64,000 bases of DNA from Adiantum capillus-veneris (GCA_014529385.2 CM043970.1:43325279-43389278), one strand, 5' to 3'. Counted from the first letter of the stretch, positions 47,556 to 62,339 are shown. Notes: generated by a model not told the origin, from the letters alone. Numbers and translations: made by a program.

Positions 47556-48835
47556 ACCATGAAGCTCTCATCCTGTAGAAAGAGGTTTTCTTGCCACAGG
47601 TCTACAGATGTAGTTGACCCCTGACCTGAATGGTTAAACCAATCCTCCACTTCTTTGTTACTTTTCGATGGTCTTAGGCTTTGCCTTATTGCTTGGAAGG
47701 TGGCTTCATCAGGTAGTGTCTCCTTGTATTTTTCAGCTTTCTCAAAGCATCTTCGAAGGCATTCCATTGGATTGCTGGATGTTTCCATTGCCTCATCATC
47801 ACTACTATCCTCTGAAACAAATCCACTCCTCTTCTCTTGGACTCTGGAAATAATAGCTAGGGAGAAATCCTCCCTTAAATAAAAGACACTTTGCACATCA
47901 TGTAAGAAGATATAGGTCCTGTCTCCAATCTTGAAGTCAGGCACAGCAGGCAATATCATCTGAGCATGCTTCTCAGTGAAGTTACTGACATCCAATGGAA
48001 GTTTGATTTCTGTGGTTTTCACAGAGAGCATCTTACTTCTTTGTACTTCAATTGCCTCAACCTCAAGGTCGACTGTGTCTTCAACCTCCTCGACTTCTTG
48101 CATATGAGTTGTCTCCTCGCATTCTTCATCTGGTGCTGCATCCTGCTCCTCTAACACCTCATCAGAATTTTGCATGAGGAATCCAAACAGGTTGTTCAGG
48201 TAAATCATAAAGCCAAAGGCTTCCTGAATGAGTTTGCATTATTTTTGATGCAAAGGGCAGGCTGAATTTCGGCAAGAAGGTGGTAATTCCCTATACTTCT
48301 TCAGTCCCTGTCCCTTTCCACCACAGTCATTTAAATGCACAAGAGTCATAGTAGGCAGAACAACCCTTCCTACCTGCACCATCACTTCAAACTTATCTCT
48401 GTAGGACTGCAAGAAATTACTGTGCTGAGCTAACAGGTCTTCAATGTCAAACTTTGGATTAAACATAGAATGAACTAGATCAAACTTGTCTCCAGCACCA
48501 CAAGATGCTGCAAAATCAAACAGCCTCTCATCAGTTGCAGCTGGGTCTTCCAGAGAAGACACATCCTCTTTGTCTTTACATTTAGTTGCACAGGGACTTC
48601 CTTCTAGCACATCTGTATCATCTGAGAAGTCTATATTCCTCTTTCTTGTATTTTTCTTCAGAAGTACTGTAGAGGGCACCATAGCCTTGTAGGGTGAGGG
48701 ATCCTCTTGCCCTGGTGACCTCTCTGATTGATCTTCACCAATTGACTTTTCTTCAGATATGTCCTGAAAAAATTCAACAGTTCTTTTGGCAGATACATTA
48801 AGCAACTGAGCCTGCAAGGGTTGAAATCCTGGCAC
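47014..48835 (-). pseudogene. TE2 gene 2, unrecognised protein (copy B)
   Basis: Exons 48835-47558 and 47442-47014 flank a 115-bp (CT)n intron. It is nearly identical to copy A but has TAA at 48239-48241 where copy A has GAA (HQKECK), splitting the frame. Other differences are single substitutions. Confidence 0.65.
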
Positions 48836-48889
48836 AAGCTCTGGATCAGGTTTCAGCCTCTTCTGCCTACTGGACCTTAATCCTATTCA

Positions 48890-50985
<2,096 letters not shown>

Positions 50986-53767
50986 ATGGCTAGAACAAAA
51001 GCCACTGCAAGGAAGGCAGGCAAGGGACCAGGATTAGCATCTAAAGCAAGTAGCAGATCTGCAACCCCAAAGAAAAGACCTGGAAAACCAAATAAAATTC
51101 TGAAAGGGCCAAGGATGAAGAAGTTGCAAACCTGCATGGGACTTTTCAGAGAAATCAGAAAGGCACAGAAATGTGTAGATTTATGCATACCAAAGCTGCC
51201 CTTCCAGAGGATGGTGAGGTCCATATGTGATGAAGCTACCTGGGGCACCAAAAGGTGGAAGGTGGTGGCATTAATGGCTCTACAGGAAGCAACAGAGGAC
51301 TTCCTACTGGAGTACTTCAGTGACATGACCATAGTTGCAGCCCATGCCCACAGGGTTACTATAATGGACAAAGATAATGAGACACTGAAAAGAATAAGGT
51401 GGAGGTATGACAAACTACTGGTCCCCAATGTCTGCAAGGATAAGAAAATGAGGGAACTTTTGTTATACCCCCCGGAGCTAGTGCCACAACTCACAGTTGT
51501 AGATGTCACACGTGATGTGAATACAAGGGCAAGGGCAGAGACTATTGCTCGCCAAACAGAGGACATGAGGGAAGCAGAGCTTAAGGAGAAAGCAAAAGTA
51601 GCAGTGGAGTCCCAGAGGCAAACAGAGTGCAATGTGACCATGTCCATAGAGGCAAGCAATCAAGAAACTCTACTTTCAATGAAGGATGGTTTTCTTGCAG
51701 AGATACCATTTGTAGATGGAGCAAGAAAGCTAGCTCTGGAAAAAGTGGACATTAATTTATTGCAGAATCCAGATGCTCAGATTTCGGACACAATTATCTA
51801 TGCTTGTCTTAAGTAAGTGTTACTATCTTGCTAGCTTTGAAAACTCAGATAATAGGTTTGCTAACTCAGGTAGAGTCTTTGCAGCCTGATCAAAAGTCAA
51901 CTCCCATTGCACACCCACACAGAGGTGTTTCTTCTTGATCCACAAATGTCAGTGATTATTAGACAAAAGAACAGTCCATTTGGGACCTTTGAGAGTTGGT
52001 TTCTCCACTGTGCTATGCTGGAAGTTACCGTGATCATCTTTCCATATGAGAACAACCATCACTGGAGTCTCATATGCCTTGATGTTGACCAACCAGCAGT
52101 GTGGGTGTTCAATTCAATAAAAGGAACCCACCCTGAAATTAGGCTGTAAGTGTTTTGTATCAGAAAGTGTTTCTTATAGATATCCATGTAAATTTGAAGC
52201 CTCATGCTAACATCTTGACATTGCTTTGTGCAGTTGTATAAAGAGGTTGTTGCTTGCCTATGGCATGCTATGTGGAAGGTATGAACTATACAAGGCCCCA
52301 ATCAAATAAGTACCTGTCCCAAATCAAACCGATGGAAATTCTTGCTGCTGGAGATGTCTTCTCCATGCAGAATATGTCTTGCAAAGCTACTTTCCATTAA
52401 AACCTTTCATGACTAAGGTACCCATTTGTCAATGCATTCAGCTAGTTTTGGTTTAGTCTATAAAAGAATTCTCACCATGTGGTCTTTCAATTTTGCAGAG
52501 TGCTTTAAGAAACTACACATATGATTATTTGCAAAGATACCGGGTAAGTTTAATACAACACCTGCTTACTATGTCTAGCCCTAGAGAGCTTGAAGATAGC
52601 GGCTTGGATGAGTGCACTATTGATCTAACAAAACATGACGTGCCACCAGGACAAACCCCTACATCCGATACAGTGGAATCACAACGGGCCGAGGGGGTCA
52701 TATCAACAGAATATGAAAGATCCGAGGATGAGGAAAGGTCAAATGAGCATATGGAAGGTGCTAAGGTACAACCAGAGGAGACAATGAAAGAGCCAAGTCA
52801 GCCAGTGGAGGAGCCAAAAGAGCCTATGGCTGAAACCCAAGATGAGGAAAGCAGGCCTATAGATGAGCAAAAGGATATGGATGAGGAAAGCAGGCCTAGG
52901 GATGAGCAAAATGATATGGATCAGGCAAGGATGTATGAGGCAAGCCGATCAACCCAGGGAGAGGAAAAGACCTTGGAGGAAACCTTGAATGAGGCAGAAA
53001 GGGCCATGGGGGAGACCCCTGATGAAGATGTGAATGATGACTATGAAGATAAAGCAGAGGAGAGCAACAATGACATGAACACTACAGAGACCCAGTATGG
53101 ACCCTTGCTACCTGTAGATACGGTTGTTATGGTAATGTCTATTCAAGTATGGAAAAATATGTTCAGCTTCTAACTACTTATATGTACTTGTCAACTTTTA
53201 CAGAGGTTGATTATCTTGGACGTCAATGGATTGCTGCTGATGCGGGTGCCTCTCGGTGACAGAGGACCCTTTGAGGATTTGCAAACGTTTCGGATGGGAA
53301 CTTGTCGAGTCGTGGCTCATCCAGGAACCAAGGAATTTATTCAGTTTCTTCTTCCGCGCTTCAGAGTTGCCATATGGTCTTCAATGCAAAGGCAAAACTT
53401 GTCGCCACTAGTTGCAATAGTTTGCAGTGTATGCCAAGCTCACACGTCAGATTTTGCCTTTTTGTATGATCAAAGAAAATGCGTTACGGTTGAGGGCCAC
53501 TACCACCCTAAAAAACCACACTTACCTCTTTTGTACAAACCGTTTAGCCAAATCGGTGTACCCTTTGATGCAACTAATACACTACTAATTGATGATACTC
53601 CTGAAAAGGGAGAACTAAATCCGCCGGGAACAACTGTCTCACCACCTTCTTTCGAGGGGCATTCCTTCGATTTTTACCTTGAAGACATTCTGATTCCATA
53701 CTTACAGAAATTGTATCTCAGTCCATTGTTCACGGATGAGTTTGTACTTTCTAATGAATTAAGATGA
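50986..53767 (+). CDS. TE2 gene 3, CENH3-like histone fold fused to Ulp1-type protease and FCP1-like domain (copy B)
   Basis: Five exons (50986-51812, 51885-52145, 52234-52417, 52499-53131, 53204-53767) join in frame to 823 codons. Residues 1-125 are a histone H3 fold: MARTKATARK tail, FREIRKAQK, KLPFQRMVRSI, ALMALQEATEDFL, FSDM, HAHRVTIMDKD. RSI, KRW before the alpha2 helix, EDFL, FSD and a loop 1 one residue longer than H3 favour CENH3. Residues 125-260 are helical. A Ulp1/SENP-like C48 domain (about 265-445) has NHHWSL (His335), VFNSI (Asn352 where Asp is usual) and QTDGNSCCWR (Gln394, Cys400). An acidic linker (470-630) precedes an FCP1/NIF HAD domain (636-822): ILDVNGLL, IWSSM, LIDDTPEK. 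TAA at 52307-52309 (codon 388) interrupts the protease in both copies. Confidence 0.85.
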
Positions 53768-53797
53768 CTCTTCTATCATGTCTTTGTCTTGTCTAAC

Positions 53798-53838
<41 letters not shown>

Positions 53839-53957
53839 ACGTGGTAAAGAAATGTATTTCAAGCACACTTTTTCACAGGGCACAATTGAAAAATGAGCTC
53901 AATAAACTTCATGTCTTGAAAGTCATTTGTATACACTTGGGTTCACAAGAATATCTG

Positions 53958-55378
53958 TTACATTGACACTACTTCAACCCGACTATCCAACTCTTTGCAC
54001 AAAATATCTTTTTCCCTTCGCCGCATCACCTTACGGCCAGCTAGGAAAAAGGAAAAATCTGATAGGTCCTTGTCCATTGACTCTTCAATGATGTCATGCC
54101 GCAAATGCTGAAGACTGCATAGCTCCCTTATTGTAACCACCAATAGTAGGCCATGCTCTTTATCAATCACTTCCACATCCACAGCAGGATTATCTTCCAA
54201 ACCTGCAGAAACCTGGTCCATAGGAATGTACTTACCGTTGAGCATTTGTGATCGCATATACCAAAACGAGAGTAACAGTGATTGGCTTGCAATCATGTAC
54301 TTGACAACTAGAGTATCAAGCGCGACCTCGCACCGTAAACCAATCTCTTCCTTTGCATACCATCCTTTGTCAAGAAGTTTGTCACAGGATGACTGTTGAA
54401 ATGACTTGCACATGAACATAGTTTTTGTAACTCGGATGTTGTAGCTATGAAACAGCTCTATGAAGAGTGCAACAGGACAGAAGTTTGCAATTCTAACCAG
54501 TTTGGTAGGAATAGAGCTACGTAGAGACCTTTGTATATCCTTGTAGAGCTTACTTCGCATTGCCTCCACCATTGTTTCCTCGGGAACTGGCCAGTCCACA
54601 GTGTTCCAATCGGTTGGTAGAGGCACTTTCACCAACATGCCATTCTTATTCCCTGAGCTGAGTTGGTAAAAGTGTTCATAAAAAAAGATTCCCTCATCAG
54701 CCAGTATTTTGCTGCTCCTCTCTGAATACTATAGAGAACCAATGTGGGCATGAACAACATGGAAGAGGCCTATTATGCACTCCACAGGCTTCCATTGCTC
54801 ATAAGAAGAGGGATAAACATCTACAATATATATAAGAAGAGTTAAACTAAGAGTATCAATAAGTACAAATGACAAATCTAATGTAATTGAGCTGTGATGA
54901 ATGGAGACATTGCTCATAACAAGCGGGAGAAACATTGCAAAATATATAAGAAAAGCTATAATGAGAGTATCAGTAAGTTCACATGTCAAGAGTACTTACA
55001 ATTGCAACGTGGTTGATGTATATCTGATACATTTCCACTGTTTGCTATCACCTCAGGATGGGTAAACACATGCTGAATAAGAACTTCCTTTACAGATCTT
55101 TTGCCGATTTCAACTTTGAAATCCAACACTCTGGCCTTCCATGCTGAGCGGTAAACGTTGATACCACTAGACCTCTTGGGTCTTCTTGGTTGCATGAGGA
55201 CCCATGAACCTTTGTTTATCCTTTGTCCAACCCATTGGTTCTCTGCACTTATTGAAGCTGGTATTGTAATTGAGGATATGCTACTACTTGGCCTTCTAGG
55301 CAAAGTGCAGTTGTTGGTTGTTGGTGTGAGAGACAGTAAACACTTGGAGCCTCTTGGGCGAGAAGACATGGACGCCAT
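53958..55378 (-). pseudogene. TE2 gene 4, unrecognised protein (copy B)
   Basis: Exon 1 (55378-55000) starts MASMSSRPRG and encodes a Ser/Pro/Arg-rich tail, then GSWVLMQPRRPKR and KVEIGKRSVKEVLIQHVF. A GT-AG intron (54999-54821) joins in frame to exon 2 (54820-53958), which holds YEQWKPVECIIGLFHVVHA, TAG at 54729-54731, then ILADEGIFFYEHFYQL, VPLPTDWNTVDWPVPEE, IELFHSYNIRV and a C-terminal VMRRREKDILCKEL. The total is about 414 codons. I recognise no family. The intron contains a degenerate copy of the splice-acceptor region. The gene reads inwards from the right inverted repeat. Confidence 0.6.
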
Positions 55379-55699
55379 AGCTCTCAGAGAAAAGCTTTAG
55401 TGGAGGGAGATTCACTTTGAAAGCATTCTAATGGAGGGAAAGTGTTTTAGAATTCCAATATCTTGTGTGGGCTTAATGGTCACCCTCTCGTACGTTAATG
55501 ACCATAAGAGAATATCAGAAGTGAGACCACATGCAAGCACCTAAAAGCTCGGTAAAAGGAAGGAAATTACTATGCTACAATCCTAGATTCGTGAAAGTTT
55601 TATGCTATTTTCCTATTTTTTGAGTCTTTCCACGTACTTTCCTACGTAACGTAGCCTTCATGCTCATTGGACGCGCTCTATTTTTCTCTCTCTTCATAT

Positions 55700-55732
55700 G
55701 GCCCTCCAAATGACCTCTGAAATTTCCTAATG
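55700..55732 (-). repeat. Right terminal inverted repeat of TE2
   Basis: The 33-bp segment GGCCCTCCAAATGACCTC followed by TGAAATTTCCTAATG is the reverse complement of 31613-31645 with one mismatch. Confidence 0.8.
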
Positions 55733-56640
55733 TTTCATAAGAACTCATCATGAGTAAAGACCATAAATCTTAAATTTGTAACGATTTTATGTCTACAATT
55801 AAAAAAGAAATTATATTTTCAAAATATAATTCTTTGATAAATAATCAAAAGAATAATTGTTGACATTCACAAAGAAGAGAAATTATATGAATTGTCAAAG
55901 CATAAGCTTTAATGTTGAGACTAAAGATTATTAAATAAATGATCAAAATCATACGTATTTAACATTGGAAAATAACACTTTGATATCCACATGGAATTAA
56001 TCAAAAGAATTATCCAAACAACATCAATATTTCAATATAATAGAAATTATATGACTTTGTTCTAACTCGATGCACATGCATCAAAATATATTTGATACAT
56101 ACAAAAAGCAAATATGGAAATCAATCAAGTTATTTACTTCTTTAAGTTTTTAAACTGAATTGAAAATGATGTAAATTCACCATACTTAAATCTTGATCTA
56201 TTTTCAAACAAAATTGCATATGATGCATGAAAAGATAATCCAAAAATCATGAAATAATAAAATACATATCAATATGTCAATCGAATTGAATACAATGTAA
56301 TTTCAATATAACTAACTCTTGATCATGAAAAGCAGTTTAAAGATTCATAACAAGAAGATGAACGTGAATGGATTAAGAAACATAAAATATCTTACCTTTT
56401 GAAGATTTCGATTAAGAATGTATTGAAAATAGTTACCAATTTATTTGTGAGTCGCTTCTGGTGCAAAATTTGACAAATTTGTCATGGCCATTATCTTTAA
56501 AACACCCCAAAATATTGTAACATCTCTAAAAATTCTAAAATCTGAGTTTCTAGCAAAAAGGTATGTCGATCTTAAGTTTTGATGACTTGCAGATGTGTAT
56601 TGCATGCTGCACACAGCCATGGGAGGCAACAAACACACTA
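55733..56640. other. AT-rich non-coding stretch right of TE2
   Basis: No gene is visible. Loosely repeated AT-rich phrases (aaaattatatgaat, atgatcaaaatcat, aatcaaaagaatta) resemble the left flank of the inverted repeat and might be subterminal sequence, but the similarity is weak. Confidence 0.35.
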
Positions 56641-56660
56641 TTTTTGTGAAGAAACATCAA

Positions 56661-56960
56661 CCACACTTTGATACCATGTTGATGAGATAAAGAAAGAGAA
56701 GGAGAGAGAGACGATACGTAGAGAGTGCAACCCCAAAAAAGCAGCAACCACGCTTTGATACCATGTTGATGAGACATAGAAAGAGAAGGAGAGAGAGACG
56801 ATGCCTAGAGAGTTCAACACAAGAAACCGTGTAGAATATGCACATATGATGGTATATATAAGAGGGGTCTAGGGCTATATTTAGAGTAGCCTTACATACA
56901 AGCTTAACAATATGCTAAGTGTATAGAAATTTTAAGTGGCCCCAAAGTGTGTCCTACTCA
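56661..56960 (-). repeat. Copia-type LTR end with duplicated primer-binding site
   Basis: An 87-bp unit beginning ccacactttgataccatgtt at 56661 repeats at 56748. The minus strand reads CAACATGGTATCAAAGC, an LTR end followed by a tRNA-Met-type primer-binding site, twice. A TATA-like tatatata at about 56854 fits an LTR promoter on the minus strand. The outer LTR end was not found. Confidence 0.5.
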
Positions 56961-57249
56961 TCGTAGTGCTAGAGTTAACCTCACCACAATAATTGACCTT
57001 AGTGCGTGTCACAATCCTCATCATCTGTAGTTGGAGTGGTATATTCTATAATTGATGACCTCGCCCCCCCCCAATATCAAAAATAGCATCCCAACAAGAG
57101 CCTCCATGACTCCATCTATCATGGTGCTCACTATCTGGAGAGGAATAGCTACTACGTACGGTGGGACCTTGACTAGCAAGACTCGTGTTAAGGTGGGCAC
57201 AATGGTAGCCATTAACAGCTACAATGCGCTTAGATTTGAATTTTTGTTA

Positions 57250-58130
57250 TTCTTAGGTGTTTGATGTATTTACAGATCATCTTCATAACCTGTTATGGAA
57301 AAATACACGAATCCCTATAGGAACTTTTTTCAGGCACCTCAGTTACCCTTTAGGAGTAGATATATCTACTAAACAACTCACTCAATGGGTAGAGGAAAGA
57401 ATTCAAAGCAAAATGGCCTCCTAGCATTGTATTGAATGGGCCATTCATGTTAGGTTAAGGATTGTGCGTGATGTCTTGATTCCCTATTTTCTTTACTTCT
57501 TGTCCTTGTTGGACTGGTCTAAAAATACTCTAATCAGTTTCAAATCTAAATTACTAAAGTATTTTTTGGGTTCATCTACTATAGCATGGATGCCGTGATA
57601 AAACTTGGGAATCCTTAGTCTGAAAATACATATGCTAGCTAGGAGGGCAACTCTACTGAAGCACATGTTTGTTTCGATACATCCTTGAAAAGATCTATGT
57701 AGGAATTGATGATTAAATGTGTAGTGTACTTTCATGGGGTGTGGGATATATTTGTATGGGATAAATGAAATCATGATGTCACTCAAAGATTTAGGGACTG
57801 AACACTGTCAGACACTGCAACAAATTGGTGGTCATCTTCAACTAAAAGGCTCTAGATCTACATTTGATCTCACAGCCTCAGATATAGTTGAGAGTGGACA
57901 TGCGAGTGTGGTGAAACGTGGTTCATGCAATAGTGTATGAATGATTAACAAATTCTTATTTAAGAAGGGATTTAAGCATACCTTTGCTACACTGGAGAGG
58001 ATTAATTATGTAGCTAGAAGAGGGTTATGGTTTAGGACTTTCCAATTGATAAGAGAGGGGCATATCTTAATTGGAAGAAAATTCCCACTTCCAAGGAAAA
58101 ACTTCTTTGATTAAGATAGGGCTACCCTTC
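57250..58130 (+). pseudogene. LINE C-terminal fragment related to 25002-26812
   Basis: The plus strand translates to FFRHLSYPLGVDISTKQLTQ and VRLRIVRDVLIPYFLYF, then LLDWSKN, which align with FRHMGYPIGV and ARLRIVQAIFVPY of the LINE at 25.4-25.9 kb. Stops and frameshifts are frequent. The part after 57700 is weaker (RGLWFRTFQLIREGHILIGR). Confidence 0.65.
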
Positions 58131-61100
58131 CAAACTTAACTCTCGTTGAGGGAGTTAGTATTCACTTATTTGTATCACTACACATGCTCTTTTTCTCTTT
58201 GAAAGAATAAAAATCATATTTCTTGAATTCATTAGAGCATTCTTTTTAGAGTAAATTGTAATGCTACTTTGAATAGAATGTTTAATTCCAAAAAAATTCA
58301 CTACTTAATTGCTCATGATTATGTGGAAATTATCTCGTGAATCTTTAAAATAAGAAAATACATTTCTACTCTCTTTATGCCATATTAGTTTGGTAATCTA
58401 GAGAACGGAACTTGAAATATACGTACGCTCTCCAGTCACCTATGGTCAAAGGGAGTGCTTTCTACTCTCTCTATGCCATATCAGTCTAGTAATCTAGAGA
58501 ACTTGAAACAATGGAACTTGAAATAACATTAGGGTTAGCTGCCAGCAACATGGTTAGTAGTAATGAACCATAATTAGAGGGAAACAAAAAAAAAAGTAGT
58601 TATTTCTTCTTCCCAAGCAAAAGGCATGCTTAAAGGAAAAATGAGAGCTTAAGCATAAATTTATGAAAGCATGAAAGTAAATCACTTTCAAGCAAGTGCA
58701 AGAGCATAAAAGAATAATAAAACGTTACCTTAGTGTGTGTATGTTCTAGTCTTCTCCTTGCTATGGATGTAGTCGATTTTTCACTTTGCTTGAAGACCAC
58801 TAATTTGGCTAGTTGGAATGAGATAATGGTAAGAGACAAAAGGAATTCAAGCTATAGAAAGCTTGAGAATTAGGACAGAGAGAGAGGGAGAGTGTAGTGT
58901 GAAGAAGAAGATCAAGTTTTGACAAACTTGATTGGGGTTTTGGCCATGGCTTCTATTGGAGAGATGTGTGTGTGTGTGTGTGTGTGTAGCAGTTCTAAAA
59001 ATATACATTTACGCAAAAGAACAAAACCTGTTCAAAGACAAGAAATTCTAGGTAAATACAATAGAATTGTACAATAATTCATTTGCTGTTGAAAATAAAT
59101 TTTGTACAAGGTAGTGAAGAGAACAAAGTAAAACAAGGGAAAAAGTAATCCCCAATTTAGAAGTGATGTTGCTTGAAGGTAAAAGAAAACCCCCATGTCA
59201 TCAACCACATCGAACAGTATGTTTTAATCAAAGAAGGTAGCCCGGACCTGCACCCATAGTAAACAAGAAAACGTTCGGTTAGCAATTGTTACCATGTACA
59301 TGTGATGCATGGGGATCCCAGTTGTTATCCATGTCCCAATGAAAAAAACAAATGTTGTAATTTGATATATAGAAAAAGAAATTCTTTTGTAAAGTTCTTA
59401 CTGTATGAAAGTTTTAGGTATTTAAAAGCTGAGATTTCCCATAGAAAAAGCTCCCATCAAAGTTTTTCCCAAATTTTAAATACAAAGAAGAGCCTATTTT
59501 ATGAATTTTGGCAGGTTCAATCATATTTACTGCCATCATAAAAAATACCTCTATCTCTTAGTTTTTGTCATGTCCGACATACTTTTATCAAAGCCTGTTA
59601 CAAACTCCATTTCATTCCATTACCATATACTACTCAATCCTTCCCTCTCTTTTTATTTAGAAAAAGTGACAATTTAAGTCTTTTTTGTAAGGAGAAAGAA
59701 TATATATATGTATTGATAGTGTATACCGTCATGCTACTATTTTGAAAAACGACAGCCAGGCAACTCTGGTGCAATTAAGAAAAAGCATTACCCAGAATCA
59801 ACACAAAAGCAGACAAAGAAAAGTTGGAGTAAGGCTAAAAAGCCGGGACCAGCTAAAGCAAAGTCGACGAAATCTCTTACACTAGAGAGAGCCTATTAAA
59901 CCATCAACCCTTAAAATTTTTCCTTGTAGCCGCATCAAGAGGGTAGGCGAACATCTTCCTACATACTAAAATAAGATAAAGAAAGAGCAAATACTGGCAA
60001 GCTTAGTTTATTGTATAGCTGAGGGTCCAAACTAAAACCAGGCAAGCAGTAACCAGTCAACAAACCGAGCAGGAACTGTCAGCAATCTTACAGGTAGGTG
60101 ATGTAAGAAGGTAAAAGAGACCAAGTAAAAATGTAAAAAATACTACATCAATAGGGTAAGTGATGCTATTCAACATTTACAAATCTTTTCAAGATAGGGC
60201 AGCTCCTCGGAAACTAGTACTCAATATAAGAGTGAGCTTACACTTATCAAAGAAATTATTTAAACAGACCCCGAAACTGAGCCACATTCGATCTAAAGTC
60301 TGTCCAATTAGCTAGAGTAAGTCAAACCAGGAATTTTACTAATTACCCAAGCATTTTTACAGTCATATAAAACCAGCCCGGCACAATCAAGAAGGTCTTG
60401 AAGATATTTTTATCCTCCAAAAATTTTCAAAAACTTGTAGTACCTCAGTTTTCAGCACATAATCAATATTGAGCAATTATTTTACGAAAATCAGCAACAA
60501 CAACCCACATAGAATCACATCCTCGAATCCATCATAAATCCATCCAATGAGCAGTAGTTAAAACCATAAATCATGCTATCTAACTTAATTTTATCCCATT
60601 ACTCATAAACTTAACTAAATCCGCTAAACCCCATTTTAAAAGCAAGCCGAGTGACAACAATTTTCAAAAATAAAGCACCTCTAAACTCCGAGGAGAAGAC
60701 AACTCCAAAACCGCATTCTCTTTAATTTTAGGCATGTTGCAGTCCCCACAGTTAACAGTCACATAAAAATTGCTAAGTGAGTTAAGTACTCACCTGATCA
60801 CATTCCGTATGGAATTTATAGACGACACAGTCCAGCTGTAGGTGATAAGACCAGACAGTAGCCAGCTATTACTGCACTCCTGTTTATCGCTTTACAGCCT
60901 GGGTCATCAGGGATTGTAATAGTGCAAGATCCGTGAGTCGTAAGCACACAAGCCTCTAGTTAGTGTAAACACCTTTCTTAAACAGAAGGTAGCGTGCGAT
61001 AGAGCATCCAAAAGGACAGGGTCACAATATGCAGGCGGTAGCAAGAACACACCATACCGGTGATACAAAAGGTTAGGGTTAATAGGCAGCATGGACTCAC

Positions 61101-61440
61101 TAATATAATAATTACAAAAATGAGGCTAAAAATGAATCCCATTACCATTTACTGCTAGTGAAAAAAATAAGAGAAATAGTAAGTGGTAGTAGCTAGTTAA
61201 GACTTTTTTCAATTAAAGCCGAAGCCCGCCTCAAAAGATTTTTTATGCGGTAAGTACTCCAACATTAGAAGAATTCTGACGAATAATTACCAATAATATC
61301 GACATATTATAAGAGACTAATATTAGTCGGATTGCCAAATAGGTATGTTCCAAGGGGAATATTTGGCATGAAAAAAAGTTACAGTGTTACAGTATTCAAG
61401 AAGTGAAGGCACATAAGGAGGGTATTTAGTACGGATAACA
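58131..61440. other. Non-coding, AT-rich intergenic sequence
   Basis: I see no supported gene. A short (TG)n lies at about 58967-58987, and a near-duplicate phrase (ctctctatgccatatNagt) occurs at about 58370 and 58460. ORFs are short and featureless. Confidence 0.4.
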
Positions 61441-61469
61441 TCCAAAAAGAGGTTGCAATGAGGGTCTAT

Positions 61470-62115
61470 ATAAGACAGGCATATTCTATCACAGAATGCA
61501 CTTTAACCAACTTGGGCACTTCTTATCTTACCAGCAGCTTACAAGTTTCTTCCATAGCTTGTCTTTAGCTGTGTCTTTATACTTCATCAGCTATGGCTTA
61601 TATTCAAGAACAAGCATTAGCGATATCTCTTGCTCATTTACAACAGTCAAGAGAGTCAATTTGGGAGACCACCATACTCCATTATGAGCGTCTTCTATTA
61701 CCTCAAATAGGAACATTTGTACGAAATGGTGGACATATCAAAATAGAATAACAGGGGTGACCCTTTGGGGTCGAGAACACTTCAAGAATAACATCCATCT
61801 GGCGATGGTCAAGGAAGCACTAGGTATAGGACCACAATATTATATTATGGGACACTTAATAAAGCGTGGATTTACTGAGCGGTTATATTCGCTAGCACAA
61901 TTTCTACCACATCATAAAATATATTTGTATCCTCATTTGGCATACCCTTACGAGGATACTTTAACCAGACACCCTATACCAAAGAGTTAGGAGTGATTTT
62001 AGTTAACCATATCTTACCTTTGGCTGAGCGCACAAACATTTGTTACTATTGTGACAACTGCATGTGTGATCATGTAATGGATGGGTTAAATGAGATGTAA
62101 TGGTGAAAAAAATAA
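61470..62115 (+). other. Possible short transcription unit with two ORFs
   Basis: A TATA-like ctatataag at about 61470-61478 is followed by an ATG at about 61593 opening a 52-codon ORF (MAYIQEQALAISLAHLQQSR, ending GGHIKIE), then a second ORF to 61990 (ALGIGPQYYIMGHLIKRGF), and aataaa near 62107. I recognise neither product. This may be a genuine small gene, a pseudogene or chance. Confidence 0.25.
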
Positions 62116-62339
62116 AAAATGTTTTATAGACTCAATGCCATTCTTTTTCATTATAATTATTTGTAGTGAAACATGAGTAAGGATCAATGCAATTGTGTGT
62201 TTGTGTGTGTGTGTGTGTGTGTGTATGCCCACTCATTCCCAGGCACCATATTCTACGAGGTAGTAGACCCCAAGAAAATGGGCCTACTACCTTGACAAGA
62301 GAAAAAAAGCTTTCGAAAAGAAAGGGTTTTCTTTACAAA

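Noticed and set aside
61470-62115. Endogenous pararetrovirus promoter and first ORFs
   Set aside because: Only a TATA box and small ORFs are seen. There is no tRNA-Met primer site, coat zinc finger, protease or RT nearby on this strand.
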